A stretch of DNA of 12,629 nucleotides from CAYVBE01 sp964448935. GTDB taxonomy: Bacteria > Planctomycetota > Brocadiia > SM23-32. The notes below the pieces were generated by a model. That model saw only the letters and a list, made by a program, of their open reading frames with translations. It was not told the DNA's origin and made no database searches. This document shows positions 1 through 6,361 of this stretch, one piece after another (position 1 is the first letter of the stretch; each line of letters begins with the position of its first letter). The DNA lies in the NCBI GenBank assembly GCA_964448935.1, contig CAYVBE010000123.1:1-12629 (forward strand), given 5' to 3'. The position numbers and the translations under genes are program-made.

Positions 1-43
1 CTGGTTCCTGCTGCGCCGCAAGAAACAGGCGGCCGAATCCTGA
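1..43 (+). CDS. C-terminal tail of an unidentified protein, possibly membrane-anchored (partial)
   Basis: Frame 2 reads W-F-L-L-R-R-K-K-Q-A-A-E-S and stops at TGA 41-43. A hydrophobic stretch followed at once by a basic RRKK cluster is typical of the cytoplasmic end of a last transmembrane helix. Only 13 complete codons are visible, so no family can be named. A plus-strand promoter follows directly at 55, which fits a gene ending here. The other two plus-strand frames are also open over this short distance, so the reading is tentative. Confidence 0.35.
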   Translation, partial: WFLLRRKKQAAES

Positions 44-54
44 CCGTGCGCAGT

Positions 55-83
55 TTGACAGCCCGGCGGGGTTCAACTAAACT
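55..83 (+). promoter_or_regulatory. sigma70-like promoter of tRNA-Ser
   Basis: A perfect -35 TTGACA (55-60), a 17-nt spacer and a -10 TAAACT (78-83) lie about 45 nt upstream of the tRNA. Transcription would start near 90. The -10 keeps the key T1, A2, A4 and T6 of TATAAT. No terminator is apparent between the tRNA and the next gene, so the promoter may also serve the lipoprotein gene. Confidence 0.65.
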
Positions 84-126
84 GGATGCTCGAAACCGGG
101 CCGTTTCCAACCCGGCGCAAGCCGGC

Positions 127-221
<95 letters not shown>

Positions 222-278
222 TTGCCTGCCCATTCGGACCTGCGCCTTCACGTCATACGATGCCCCAGGGGGATTACG

Positions 279-878
279 ATGCGGCGTTTGCAACTGGCCT
301 TCTGCATGCTTTCGCTGGCGGCGATGCCGCTGCTGGCCGGTTGTGGAACTTTCCGGGAGACCTTTCCTAAGCGGTCCGCGACGGAGCAGTTTCTGATCTC
401 GGAGGCCGTGGACCGGGCCGCCGAGGACCTGCCCGCGTACTGGATGGACGGGAAGGCCATCTACCTGGACGCCACGAACCTGGACTGCATAGACCGTCCC
501 TACGTGGTGCAACGGCTACGCGATCTCATTCTGTCTAACGGCGGCATTCTCGTGGAAGACCGCGAGAGCGCAGAGGTGGCGCTGGAAGTCGCCAGCGGCG
601 GGCTCTCGATGGACAAGGGGCACTGGCTGCTGGGCCTGCCCGAGCTGCCACTGCCCATTCCCTTCGCGGACGAGACACTCGTCTTTCCGGAGGTGCCCCT
701 GTTCAAACTGATCACCTATGCGGGCAAAAGCAAACTGCTCGTCAGCGCCGTGAATGCCAGGGACGGGACCCAGGCGCTGGACCTGCCGCTGTGCCTGGGC
801 AAATCACACCACCGCTATCTGTGGCTGCTGTTCGTCGGCCCCTTCACACTCAGCGACCTGCACAAGGACATTCGCTGA
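279..878 (+). CDS. small lipoprotein of unknown function
   Basis: The product has 199 residues. It begins MRR, followed by a hydrophobic core and the lipobox L-L-A-G-C with the lipidated cysteine at position 22. It should therefore be exported and anchored in a membrane; with Gly at +2 and no Asp at that place, the outer membrane is possible. ATG 279 is chosen over ATG 222 because it directly precedes the signal peptide and has an AGGGGGA ribosome site 6 nt upstream (267-273). The mature part opens with a conserved-looking R-S-A-T-E-Q motif and later has a stretch rich in Pro, Leu and Ile (about residues 124-135). I recall similar short lipoproteins from Planctomycetota (possibly the DUF6655 group), but I cannot confirm this from sequence alone. 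No catalytic motif is visible. The gene begins 59 nt after the tRNA, with no separate promoter that I can find. Confidence 0.85.
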   Translation: MRRLQLAFCMLSLAAMPLLAGCGTFRETFPKRSATEQFLISEAVDRAAEDLPAYWMDGKAIYLDATNLDCIDRPYVVQRLRDLILSNGGILVEDRESAEVALEVASGGLSMDKGHWLLGLPELPLPIPFADETLVFPEVPLFKLITYAGKSKLLVSAVNARDGTQALDLPLCLGKSHHRYLWLLFVGPFTLSDLHKDIR

Positions 879-884
879 GGCCCG

Positions 885-929
885 CCAAAAGCAAACGCCC
901 GCCCACGGCTACGCACCGCAGGCGGGCGT
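885..929 (-). terminator. rho-independent terminator of the small Cys-rich gene
   Basis: ACGCCCGCC (895-903) and GGCGGGCGT (921-929) form a perfect 9-bp stem around a 17-nt loop. On the minus strand the stem is followed by TTTGCTTTT (886-894), a U-rich tail. The terminator sits 25 nt after the stop codon of the minus-strand gene. In the plus direction the tail is not U-rich, so it would stop the lipoprotein transcript only weakly. Confidence 0.65.
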
Positions 930-954
930 AATGTTCAGTGCGGTTGGTGAATCC

Positions 955-1164
955 TCAGAGCTCGACGGGCTCGCACACGCTGTCCGGATCGGCCGCCGCG
1001 CGTCCGCAGATATGGCAGATGTACTTCGCATTCTTGGCCAGACGGGCCACTTCGGCCATCTTGCGCTTGGCCACCAGCTCGCAGAGGTGCTGTTCGTGGC
1101 CCTCGTGCGACTCATACAACCTGTGCTCGCCGACCGTCATCTTCTTGCCGCCTTCCTCGGCCAT
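955..1164 (-). CDS. small Cys-rich, possibly zinc-binding protein
   Basis: This 69-residue protein starts at the second ATG of ATGACGATG. AAGGGGG lies at 1171-1177, 6 nt from ATG 1164 but abutting ATG 1170, so the inner start has normal spacing; starting at 1170 would add two residues. The N-terminal half is rich in His and Glu (E-S-H-E-G-H-E-Q-H-L-C). The C-terminal half has C-H-I-C-G at residues 50-54 and another Cys at 64, shaped like a half zinc knuckle or rubredoxin-like knuckle. There is no signal peptide or membrane segment. It has its own promoter and terminator, so it is a stand-alone transcript. I do not recognise a named family; metal binding is an inference from the Cys/His pattern. 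Confidence 0.7.
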   Translation of the reverse strand: MAEEGGKKMTVGEHRLYESHEGHEQHLCELVAKRKMAEVARLAKNAKYICHICGRAAADPDSVCEPVEL

Positions 1165-1227
1165 CGTCATCCCCCTTCACAAAAAAAGTAGAATCACTGA
1201 CGGGGACCCCTTATGCCCCCGAACACA

Positions 1228-1256
1228 AGTCTAAGCTGCACCATCCGCCGCGTCAA
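1228..1256 (-). promoter_or_regulatory. sigma70-like promoter of the small Cys-rich gene
   Basis: On the minus strand TTGACG (1256-1251), a 17-nt spacer and TAGACT (1233-1228) lie about 60 nt upstream of the start codon. The untranslated leader would run from near 1221 and carries a T7 tract before the ribosome site. The promoter lies between the esterase stop and this gene, so the small gene need not depend on esterase transcription. Confidence 0.5.
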
Positions 1257-1281
1257 CCGAACGGAACTTCAATCCGCCCGC

Positions 1282-2037
1282 CTATCGTTCCGGGATGCCG
1301 GCGACCCGGGCGTGAAAGTGCAGGGCCTCCTGGATGCGCACGTCCCAGTATGCCCAGTTGTGCGCCCCGGGGAACTCCTCATACTCGTGCTCGATGCCCA
1401 GGCTATCCAGGTGGGCGTGAAAGGCGCGGTTTTCCTCGAGCAGCCCGTCCTCCGTTCCGCAGTCGAACCGGATGGCCGGCAGTTTTGACCGGTCCAGGTC
1501 GCTGGCCAGTTGGAACACATCGTTGTCCGTCTCCGCCGGATCCTCGCCGAAGATTCGCCCGAATTCCTCCCCCCGGCCTTCGCGTTCGGTCAACCGCTTG
1601 CGGATGTCGAACGCGCTGGAGTGCGCCACCACGCTGCAGAAGCGGTCCGGGTATTTCAGCGCCAGCTTCATGGCCCCGTAGCCGCCCATAGACAGCCCGC
1701 CGATCATCCGCCCGCCACGCTCCCGCGAGACCGGGAAGAACCGCTCCGCGAAGCCCATCACGTCCTCCATGATGTGCTTCTCCCAGTCCGGCCCCTGCTG
1801 CGCGTCGGTGTAGAACCCGCGCCCGCCGTCCGGCATCACCACCACCAGAGGCATGGCGGTCACGTAACGCTCCAGGCTCGTGCGCCGCGTCCAGATGCTA
1901 TCGTCGTCCGAAAGGCCGTGCAGCAGGTACAGCACCGGAAACGGCCCGTCCCCCGGTGCGTCCTGCGGAAGCAGCACCGTCATGTTCGTCTGCATCCCGA
2001 TCGAATCGCCGAAGAACCCCACGCGCATAATCGCCAT
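1282..2037 (-). CDS. alpha/beta-hydrolase esterase (esterase D / PF00756-like)
   Basis: A cytoplasmic serine hydrolase of 251 residues, predicted to cleave a carboxylic ester such as an acetyl or acyl group on a carbohydrate. The catalytic triad is readable: Ser116 in the nucleophile elbow G-L-S-M-G-G, Asp197 in C-G-T-E-D, and His226 in P-G-A-H-N-W. L-L-H-G at residues 38-41 is the expected oxyanion strand. The fold order and length match the esterase D / tributyrin esterase family. ATG 2037 is preferred because AAGGAG lies 8 nt upstream; ATG 2043 would be too close to it, and ATG 2184 would add 49 residues of non-homologous sequence reaching across the neighbouring promoter. There is no signal peptide. 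The gene is divergent from the Gfo/Idh/MocA oxidoreductase, which hints at a role in trimming esterified sugars. The natural substrate cannot be read from the sequence. Confidence 0.9.
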   Translation of the reverse strand: MAIMRVGFFGDSIGMQTNMTVLLPQDAPGDGPFPVLYLLHGLSDDDSIWTRRTSLERYVTAMPLVVVMPDGGRGFYTDAQQGPDWEKHIMEDVMGFAERFFPVSRERGGRMIGGLSMGGYGAMKLALKYPDRFCSVVAHSSAFDIRKRLTEREGRGEEFGRIFGEDPAETDNDVFQLASDLDRSKLPAIRFDCGTEDGLLEENRAFHAHLDSLGIEHEYEEFPGAHNWAYWDVRIQEALHFHARVAGIPER

Positions 2038-2098
2038 CTGCATCTCTCCTTGCCACTCAGGTAGTTTCCGCCGCCGCGCACCGGCGCGTTGCTCGATC

Positions 2099-2126
2099 AT
2101 TATCCCGCGTATACGCTCGATCGCAA
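2099..2126 (-). promoter_or_regulatory. promoter of the esterase gene
   Basis: On the minus strand TTGCGA (2126-2121), a 16-nt spacer and GATAAT (2104-2099) would start transcription near 2092, giving a leader of about 55 nt. The element faces away from the promoter at 2144-2171, with only 17 nt between the two -35 boxes, so a single regulator could control both genes. Confidence 0.45.
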
Positions 2127-2143
2127 GTGCGCCACGCGCCGCG

Positions 2144-2171
2144 TTGACACGGCGAACCCTTGCGCTACACT
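2144..2171 (+). promoter_or_regulatory. promoter of the Gfo/Idh/MocA oxidoreductase gene
   Basis: A perfect TTGACA (2144-2149), a 16-nt spacer and TACACT (2166-2171) give a start near 2178 and a leader of about 36 nt. It is divergent from the esterase promoter. Confidence 0.6.
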
Positions 2172-2213
2172 GAATGCCTTGCATCAGAACTCTACTTCCT
2201 GAAAGGAAACGGC

Positions 2214-3200
2214 ATGAGCGCGGAATCTTCCGGTACAGTCAGGTGGGGTATCATGAGCACGGCGGGGATCGCACGGAAGCACGTCGTTCCCGCGCTGCAT
2301 CAGGTGGGCAATTGCGAACCACTGGCCGTCGCCAGCCGCTCCCTCGAACGCGCCGAAGCGATGGCGCAGGAGATGGACATACCGCGCGCCTACGGCAGCT
2401 ACGAGGAGCTTCTGGAAGACCCGGACGTACACGCGGTGTACGTGCCGCTGCCGACGGGACTGCACGCGGAGTGGGCCATCCGGTGCGCCGAGGCCCGCAA
2501 GCCGACCCTGGTCGAAAAGCCCATCGCGACGAACGCCGAAGAGGCGCGCGAGATGGCGGATGCCTTCGCCGAACGTGGCGTTCCCCTGGCCGAGGCGCTC
2601 ATGTACGTGTTCCACCCCCGGATGCAGCAAATCAAGGAGATGGTGGATGGTGGGTCCGTGGGCGAAGTGCGCGTGATCCAGTCGGTGTTCTGCGCCCAGC
2701 CCGAAAGCGAGGAGGACTTTCGATACCAGAAGGAACTCGGCGGCGGTGCGCTACGGGACGTGGGCTGCTACTGCGTCAGCCTGACCCGCCAGATCACCGG
2801 GCAGGAGCCCTCCGAGGTGTCGGCCACGGCGCATATTCGCGACGGATGCGAGGTCGAGGACTGGCTGGCGGGCACGCTTACCTTCCCCTCCGGCGTGGTC
2901 GGATCTTTCTGCTGCAGCCTGGCCACGGAGTTTGGCATGCACTTCGACATTTATGGTTCGGAAGGTCGCATCTTCGTGCCCGGCGGCGTGGTGCCCAACA
3001 TAGACGCCGAGGCGCCCGTTCACCACTACGTCGAGTACGAAAAAGAGGAGATCGTCCTGCCCGCCGCCAACCAGTGGGCGCTGATGGTGGAAGACTTCGC
3101 GGACGCACTCCTGGAGGACCGTGAGCCCATGCCCTCGCCCCAGGAGTCCATCCGCAACATGGAGGTCCTCGACCGACTCCTGGAGGCGGCCGGCCTTTGA
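2214..3200 (+). CDS. Gfo/Idh/MocA family NAD(P)-dependent oxidoreductase
   Basis: A cytoplasmic dehydrogenase of 328 residues with a standard two-domain layout. The N-terminal Rossmann half starts with W-G-I-M-S-T-A-G-I-A (residues 11-20), a dinucleotide-binding turn of this family. The catalytic-lysine motif E-K-P is at 101-103. The C-terminal alpha/beta half carries G-G-G-A-L-R-D-V-G-C-Y (176-186), in which Asp182 and Tyr186 with Lys102 match the Lys-Asp-Tyr set of the dihydrodiol dehydrogenase / glucose-fructose oxidoreductase branch. Such enzymes oxidise or reduce a hydroxyl of a sugar, inositol or glycoside. ATG 2214 has GAAAGGAAA just upstream; the in-frame ATG at 2160 would overlap the promoter. 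There is no Tat or Sec signal, unlike many glucose-fructose oxidoreductases. The gene ends 22 nt from the end of the convergent glycosidase, and the neighbours suggest a sugar substrate. Confidence 0.92.
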   Translation: MSAESSGTVRWGIMSTAGIARKHVVPALHQVGNCEPLAVASRSLERAEAMAQEMDIPRAYGSYEELLEDPDVHAVYVPLPTGLHAEWAIRCAEARKPTLVEKPIATNAEEAREMADAFAERGVPLAEALMYVFHPRMQQIKEMVDGGSVGEVRVIQSVFCAQPESEEDFRYQKELGGGALRDVGCYCVSLTRQITGQEPSEVSATAHIRDGCEVEDWLAGTLTFPSGVVGSFCCSLATEFGMHFDIYGSEGRIFVPGGVVPNIDAEAPVHHYVEYEKEEIVLPAANQWALMVEDFADALLEDREPMPSPQESIRNMEVLDRLLEAAGL

Positions 3201-3222
3201 GGGACCAATCGTGGCCGAGCCT

Positions 3223-4920
3223 TCAGCGCTCCAGGCGCCAGACGGGCGTGTCGGCCCGCTCGAGTTCGACCTCGAATTCCTTGCACCGCTGGTGGAGCAC
3301 CTCGCCGGTGAAGGCATCCCTCACCGCGCACTGCATCGGCAGTGTGATGGTCCGCGTTCCGGTATAGCAGGCGTGGACCGCCAGCAGGTCATTGACCGCG
3401 AAGACCTGGTCCCCCGAGTCCGTAAAGATGTGGACGCCGGCCTCGCACAGCATGCGGCGCAGGACGACCGCCGGCAGGGACGGCGCGCCGCTCCAGACCG
3501 AACGCCAGTCGTCCATCCGACGCACCATCAGCGCCGGGGCGTCGGGCTGAATGTAGCGGCCCAGGACCCCGACGTCGGCGGCGGGCTCCGGCACGCCCTT
3601 GATTACCGGACTGAGCACGGCATCAGGCCCGTACTGAATCAGCGTGCCGGTGTAGTGCGTGGCCGCCTTGAGTGACTGCCCGTCCATGCTGATCTCGACC
3701 GGAATGCCCGTCAAGTCCGTCATGGCCTCGGCGGAGAAACCGTCGCGCTCGATGAAGCCCGCGCCGTAGCACCAGAGCAACGTCCGTCCCCCGCATGCGA
3801 GGCCCTCCCGGATGGCCTCGCGCATCGGCGGCGGCACCACGAAACAGTCCATGAAGATCAGCAGCCGGTAGCGATCGAGCAGCCCCCGCTCGACCAGCAT
3901 GGGGATGTCCTCGGCGTAATAAACGTCCACCGGCGCTCCGGCGTGCAGGAGTTCGGAGATCTGCCGGCAGTAGAGCGCATCGGTGAGTGCAGCGTCCTGG
4001 CGGAAATGACGCTTGCTCCGCTTGCTGACGAAGGCGGCCACCTGGGCCCGCGGCCGGAAGGGTCGGTCGAACTCCTGCTCGAAGAGGTGGACGAGGCGCC
4101 CGATGTGCTCGACAATCTCGTCGGCGCCGAACCATCGCTCGCCGGAGAAATCGTGCCAGTAGATGGAGCCGCCGGAGGCCAGGATGCCCATGAAGTTGCG
4201 GCTCAGCACGCCCTCGGATTCACGCCGGTCGGCGCAGAACTGCTGCCACGGCAGAGGGTTCTCGGCCACGTGCGTGGAGGTGTCGTCCTCCTCGTAGAGG
4301 AGCTTGCCGTGGGCCACGACGCTGGATCCGGCCATGTGATGCACCCAGAGCCCACCGGGCTTACGCTCGAAGTGGCTGTGGATCAGCGAATACATGTCGA
4401 CGTCGTCGCAGGCGAACGCGCGCTGCATCGCGTGGTGGCCGGAGTTATGATATGCGCCGGTCATGCCGGCCGGCCAGAACTCGTATCCGTACCACGCGCC
4501 GCAGATTTTCTCCGCGTTCAGAGCGCGGAGCGTTTGTTTCAGCGCTCCGGCCATGTCGTCCAGCGCATCCGCCACCACCTCGGAATGGTAGAAGAGGTAG
4601 TCAATGATCCGCCTGTCCTCGACCGGATGCAGCAGAGCCGGCGTCTCGGGGCGCATGCGGGTGCGCTCCAGGATCGGAATCTCGGCGCTCTGGAAATCCA
4701 CATCGTCCTGTTTCCACGCTTCCCGCAATGCGCCGACATCAGCGTATTCCTCCCGCAGCCATCGGCGGAAGCCGCCCGTCTGCGCCTCGCTGTAATCGCT
4801 CAGCACATTGTCCCAGTAGTAGGCCCACTCGAAGAAACCGCCGTGGAGGAAGTAGCCCATGATCGTCTCGCCATACTGCTCCTCGCAGTACCGCACGATA
4901 CGGTCCACCCACGTGCGCAC
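3223..4920 (-). CDS. GH42-like glycoside hydrolase, large C-terminal part of an amber-interrupted gene
   Basis: This is the downstream 565 codons of a 709-residue glycosidase whose first part lies at 4996-5352 in the same frame. The open frame actually continues back to 4995, and residues 120-144 there look homologous too. GTG 4920 is merely the first possible start and has no ribosome site. Visible parts are the second half of a (beta/alpha)8 barrel with the candidate acid/base Glu in H-G-G-F-F-E-W (Glu31 here, Glu175 in the full frame), then the Y-S-E-A-Q...W-L-R-E-E-Y segment common in GH42-like proteins. A further acidic candidate lies in Y-E-E-D-D-T-S-T-H (210-211 here; 354-355 full). 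From about residue 290 a GATase-like domain follows, as in beta-galactosidase trimerisation domains, with G-G-R-T-L-L-W at 377-383. It would hydrolyse a beta-galactoside or similar glycoside. No signal peptide is seen on the full frame. Without readthrough this part would probably not be translated. Confidence 0.75.
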   Translation of the reverse strand: MRTWVDRIVRYCEEQYGETIMGYFLHGGFFEWAYYWDNVLSDYSEAQTGGFRRWLREEYADVGALREAWKQDDVDFQSAEIPILERTRMRPETPALLHPVEDRRIIDYLFYHSEVVADALDDMAGALKQTLRALNAEKICGAWYGYEFWPAGMTGAYHNSGHHAMQRAFACDDVDMYSLIHSHFERKPGGLWVHHMAGSSVVAHGKLLYEEDDTSTHVAENPLPWQQFCADRRESEGVLSRNFMGILASGGSIYWHDFSGERWFGADEIVEHIGRLVHLFEQEFDRPFRPRAQVAAFVSKRSKRHFRQDAALTDALYCRQISELLHAGAPVDVYYAEDIPMLVERGLLDRYRLLIFMDCFVVPPPMREAIREGLACGGRTLLWCYGAGFIERDGFSAEAMTDLTGIPVEISMDGQSLKAATHYTGTLIQYGPDAVLSPVIKGVPEPAADVGVLGRYIQPDAPALMVRRMDDWRSVWSGAPSLPAVVLRRMLCEAGVHIFTDSGDQVFAVNDLLAVHACYTGTRTITLPMQCAVRDAFTGEVLHQRCKEFEVELERADTPVWRLER

Positions 4921-4995
4921 GTCGCGGCGCCATGGGGGGCTGGCGAAGGACGCCCGGTCGTGCTCCGGCGGGGCGTCAATGACCTCGCCGGTGTA

Positions 4996-4998
4996 CTA
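4996..4998 (-). other. single in-frame TAG inside the glycosidase frame
   Basis: The codon is TAG on the minus strand (CTA on plus), followed by TAC ACC GGC. The frame before it (5352-4999) and after it (4995-3223) is the same, without insertion or deletion. No second stop is found in the other 709 codons. TAG also ends the esterase and the Rrf2 gene in this window, so it acts as a normal stop there. Confidence 0.9.
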
Positions 4999-5352
4999 GT
5001 CCCGGTGCACCATCAGTTGGCCGGGGTTCTGCTCGATCCACCAATCCGGCGGGCGCGGCATCAGTATGCGCGCCATGAACAGCAGATCCGGGTCTATCTC
5101 CAGCAGCCCCCCCATCTGGCGGTCGAATTCGCTCGTATCCAGGCTGCCGTCCGGCCGCGGGCGAATCATCACCACGTCGCGGTAGATGCGGATGCCCTTC
5201 TCCCGGAGCCGTCTCATGCAGTAATAGGCGTTCTCGGGGTTGTCGAACAGGAAACCCCTGTGCGAGTAGATGATGCCGGGGTCCGGCTGCCCGTTGATGA
5301 AAAGGCGCGGCACTCCCCCGTATTCGCCCACGCTCGTGGTCAGTTTGCTCAC
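4996..5352 (-). CDS. GH42-like glycoside hydrolase, N-terminal fragment ending at an in-frame amber codon
   Basis: The first 118 codons of the glycosidase start at GTG 5352 with GGGAGG about 9 nt upstream, 26 nt after the flavoprotein stop in the same operon. The segment G-G-V-P-R-L-F-I-N-G-Q-P (residues 12-23) is the opening strand seen in many GH42-like and related clan A enzymes. R-E-K-G-I-R-I-Y-R-D (50-59) fits the first barrel helix-strand unit. It ends at TAG just after V-H-R-D, whereas the homologous sequence resumes directly behind the stop. A 118-residue piece of a barrel would not fold into an active enzyme. The gene is therefore either newly inactivated, read through, or affected by a sequencing error. 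Confidence 0.75.
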   Translation of the reverse strand: MSKLTTSVGEYGGVPRLFINGQPDPGIIYSHRGFLFDNPENAYYCMRRLREKGIRIYRDVVMIRPRPDGSLDTSEFDRQMGGLLEIDPDLLFMARILMPRPPDWWIEQNPGQLMVHRD

Positions 5353-5378
5353 CGTCCTGTCCCTCCCGCTTGCCCGTT

Positions 5379-6350
5379 TCAGCTCATGTGCAAAGCAACT
5401 TCGTCCTCTTCCCAGAGCACGCAGTCCACCGGCTCGTCCGCGCGCAGGCGGTCCCAGCAGTGCTCACAGTCCACGCAGCGTCTTATCTGGTCTGGACGGT
5501 CCTCCTGCAACTTCTTGGGCCACTCGGCGTCCGCGATCATCTGCCGCCCGACGGCCACCAGGTCGCACCGCCCGTCTCGCAGCGCCTCAGACGCGTCCGC
5601 CGGTTCGCCCATCCCGCCCACGGCGATGACGGGCCGCTGGAACCGGTCCGCGAAAGGCTCTGCCAGGTCGGCGACCGACTCGTCTTTCGCCGGCGAGATG
5701 TCCAGCACGTCCAGCCCCACCGCGAACAGGCGTTCGGCCAGGAAAAGGCTGTCGCGGATTGAATATGCCTCGCCCTGCGGCGTGTGCCGGAAGGCGACGA
5801 ACAGTTCATCGCCGGCGGCTCCGCGCACGTGCTGCGTGATCTCGACCGCCAGCCGGCTGCGGCCCGCCAGGTCGCCGCCGTAGCCGTCGGCGCGCGCGTT
5901 CTTGTCCGGCATGAAGAACCGGTTCAGCAGGAAACCGTGTGCCCCGTGTATCTCGATGCCCTGGAATCCGGCCTCCGCACAGACCCTTGTGGCGGCCGCA
6001 TAGCTGTGAATGATCTCCTCGATCTGGCCGGCCGTCAGCTCGTTCTGGTCGGCGGCCGTGGACGGACTGGTGGGGAATATCTGTATGCCGGGCACCGCTC
6101 CCTGCTCTCGGATGGCCCCCGCCAATCGGGTCAGATCGTCCACCGGCAGCTCTGACCCGACATCCGGCGCTCCGGTGGATTCCACGAACACCAGTCCCGC
6201 GCCGCCGGCGGCCATCCGGCGATACCAGGCCTCCGCCTCGGGCGAGGCGAGCGGCCGACGCTGCACCATCGGCGGCACGACGATCCGGTTGGCCAGCGTC
6301 AGTCCCCTGATCTCAAGCGGCCGGAATAACGCGTCAAATTCGTTGCTCAT
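5379..6350 (-). CDS. NADH:flavin oxidoreductase / Old Yellow Enzyme family protein
   Basis: An FMN-dependent TIM-barrel oxidoreductase of 323 residues that would reduce an activated C=C bond or a related substrate. It opens F-R-P-L-E-I-R-G-L-T-L-A-N-R (9-22). The active-site pair is H-G-A-H (135-138), followed by R-A-D-G-Y-G-G (153-159), and the FMN-phosphate segments are V-G-G-M-G (244-248) and V-G-R-Q (267-270). Near the end, C292-x2-C295-x2-C298-x11-C310 resembles the 4Fe-4S motif of 2,4-dienoyl-CoA reductase and trimethylamine dehydrogenase. The flavin- and NAD-binding domains that follow in those enzymes are absent, since the protein stops 13 residues later. ATG 6350 has GGGAGGG 5 nt upstream, 11 nt after the isomerase stop, so the two genes are probably translated from one message. 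An ATG at 6380 would overlap the isomerase end and lacks a ribosome site. Confidence 0.9.
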   Translation of the reverse strand: MSNEFDALFRPLEIRGLTLANRIVVPPMVQRRPLASPEAEAWYRRMAAGGAGLVFVESTGAPDVGSELPVDDLTRLAGAIREQGAVPGIQIFPTSPSTAADQNELTAGQIEEIIHSYAAATRVCAEAGFQGIEIHGAHGFLLNRFFMPDKNARADGYGGDLAGRSRLAVEITQHVRGAAGDELFVAFRHTPQGEAYSIRDSLFLAERLFAVGLDVLDISPAKDESVADLAEPFADRFQRPVIAVGGMGEPADASEALRDGRCDLVAVGRQMIADAEWPKKLQEDRPDQIRRCVDCEHCWDRLRADEPVDCVLWEEDEVALHMS

Positions 6351-6361
6351 TCGTCCCTCCC

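Noticed and set aside
1180..1219. Possible terminator of the esterase transcript: a CGGGG/CCCCG hairpin and a T7 run on the minus strand
   Set aside because: The stem is only 5 bp and the T-run starts about 15 nt after it. The run is better explained as leader of the next gene, which has its own promoter.
3188..3220. Possible two-way terminator between the convergent oxidoreductase and glycosidase genes
   Set aside because: The GC-rich arms pair only with a bulge around a 17-nt loop, overlap the end of the coding region, and are not followed by a T-run on either strand.
4996..4998. Genome-wide reassignment of TAG to an amino acid
   Set aside because: TAG is the natural stop of the esterase (1282-1284) and of the Rrf2 regulator (7962-7964), both of which end at the expected family length.
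3943..5883. A 646-codon open frame on the plus strand opposite the glycosidase and part of the flavoprotein gene
   Set aside because: It is antisense to two well-recognised genes. Its product is a low-information mix rich in Val, Ala, His and Arg with no family motif, and such frames are expected in GC-rich coding DNA.
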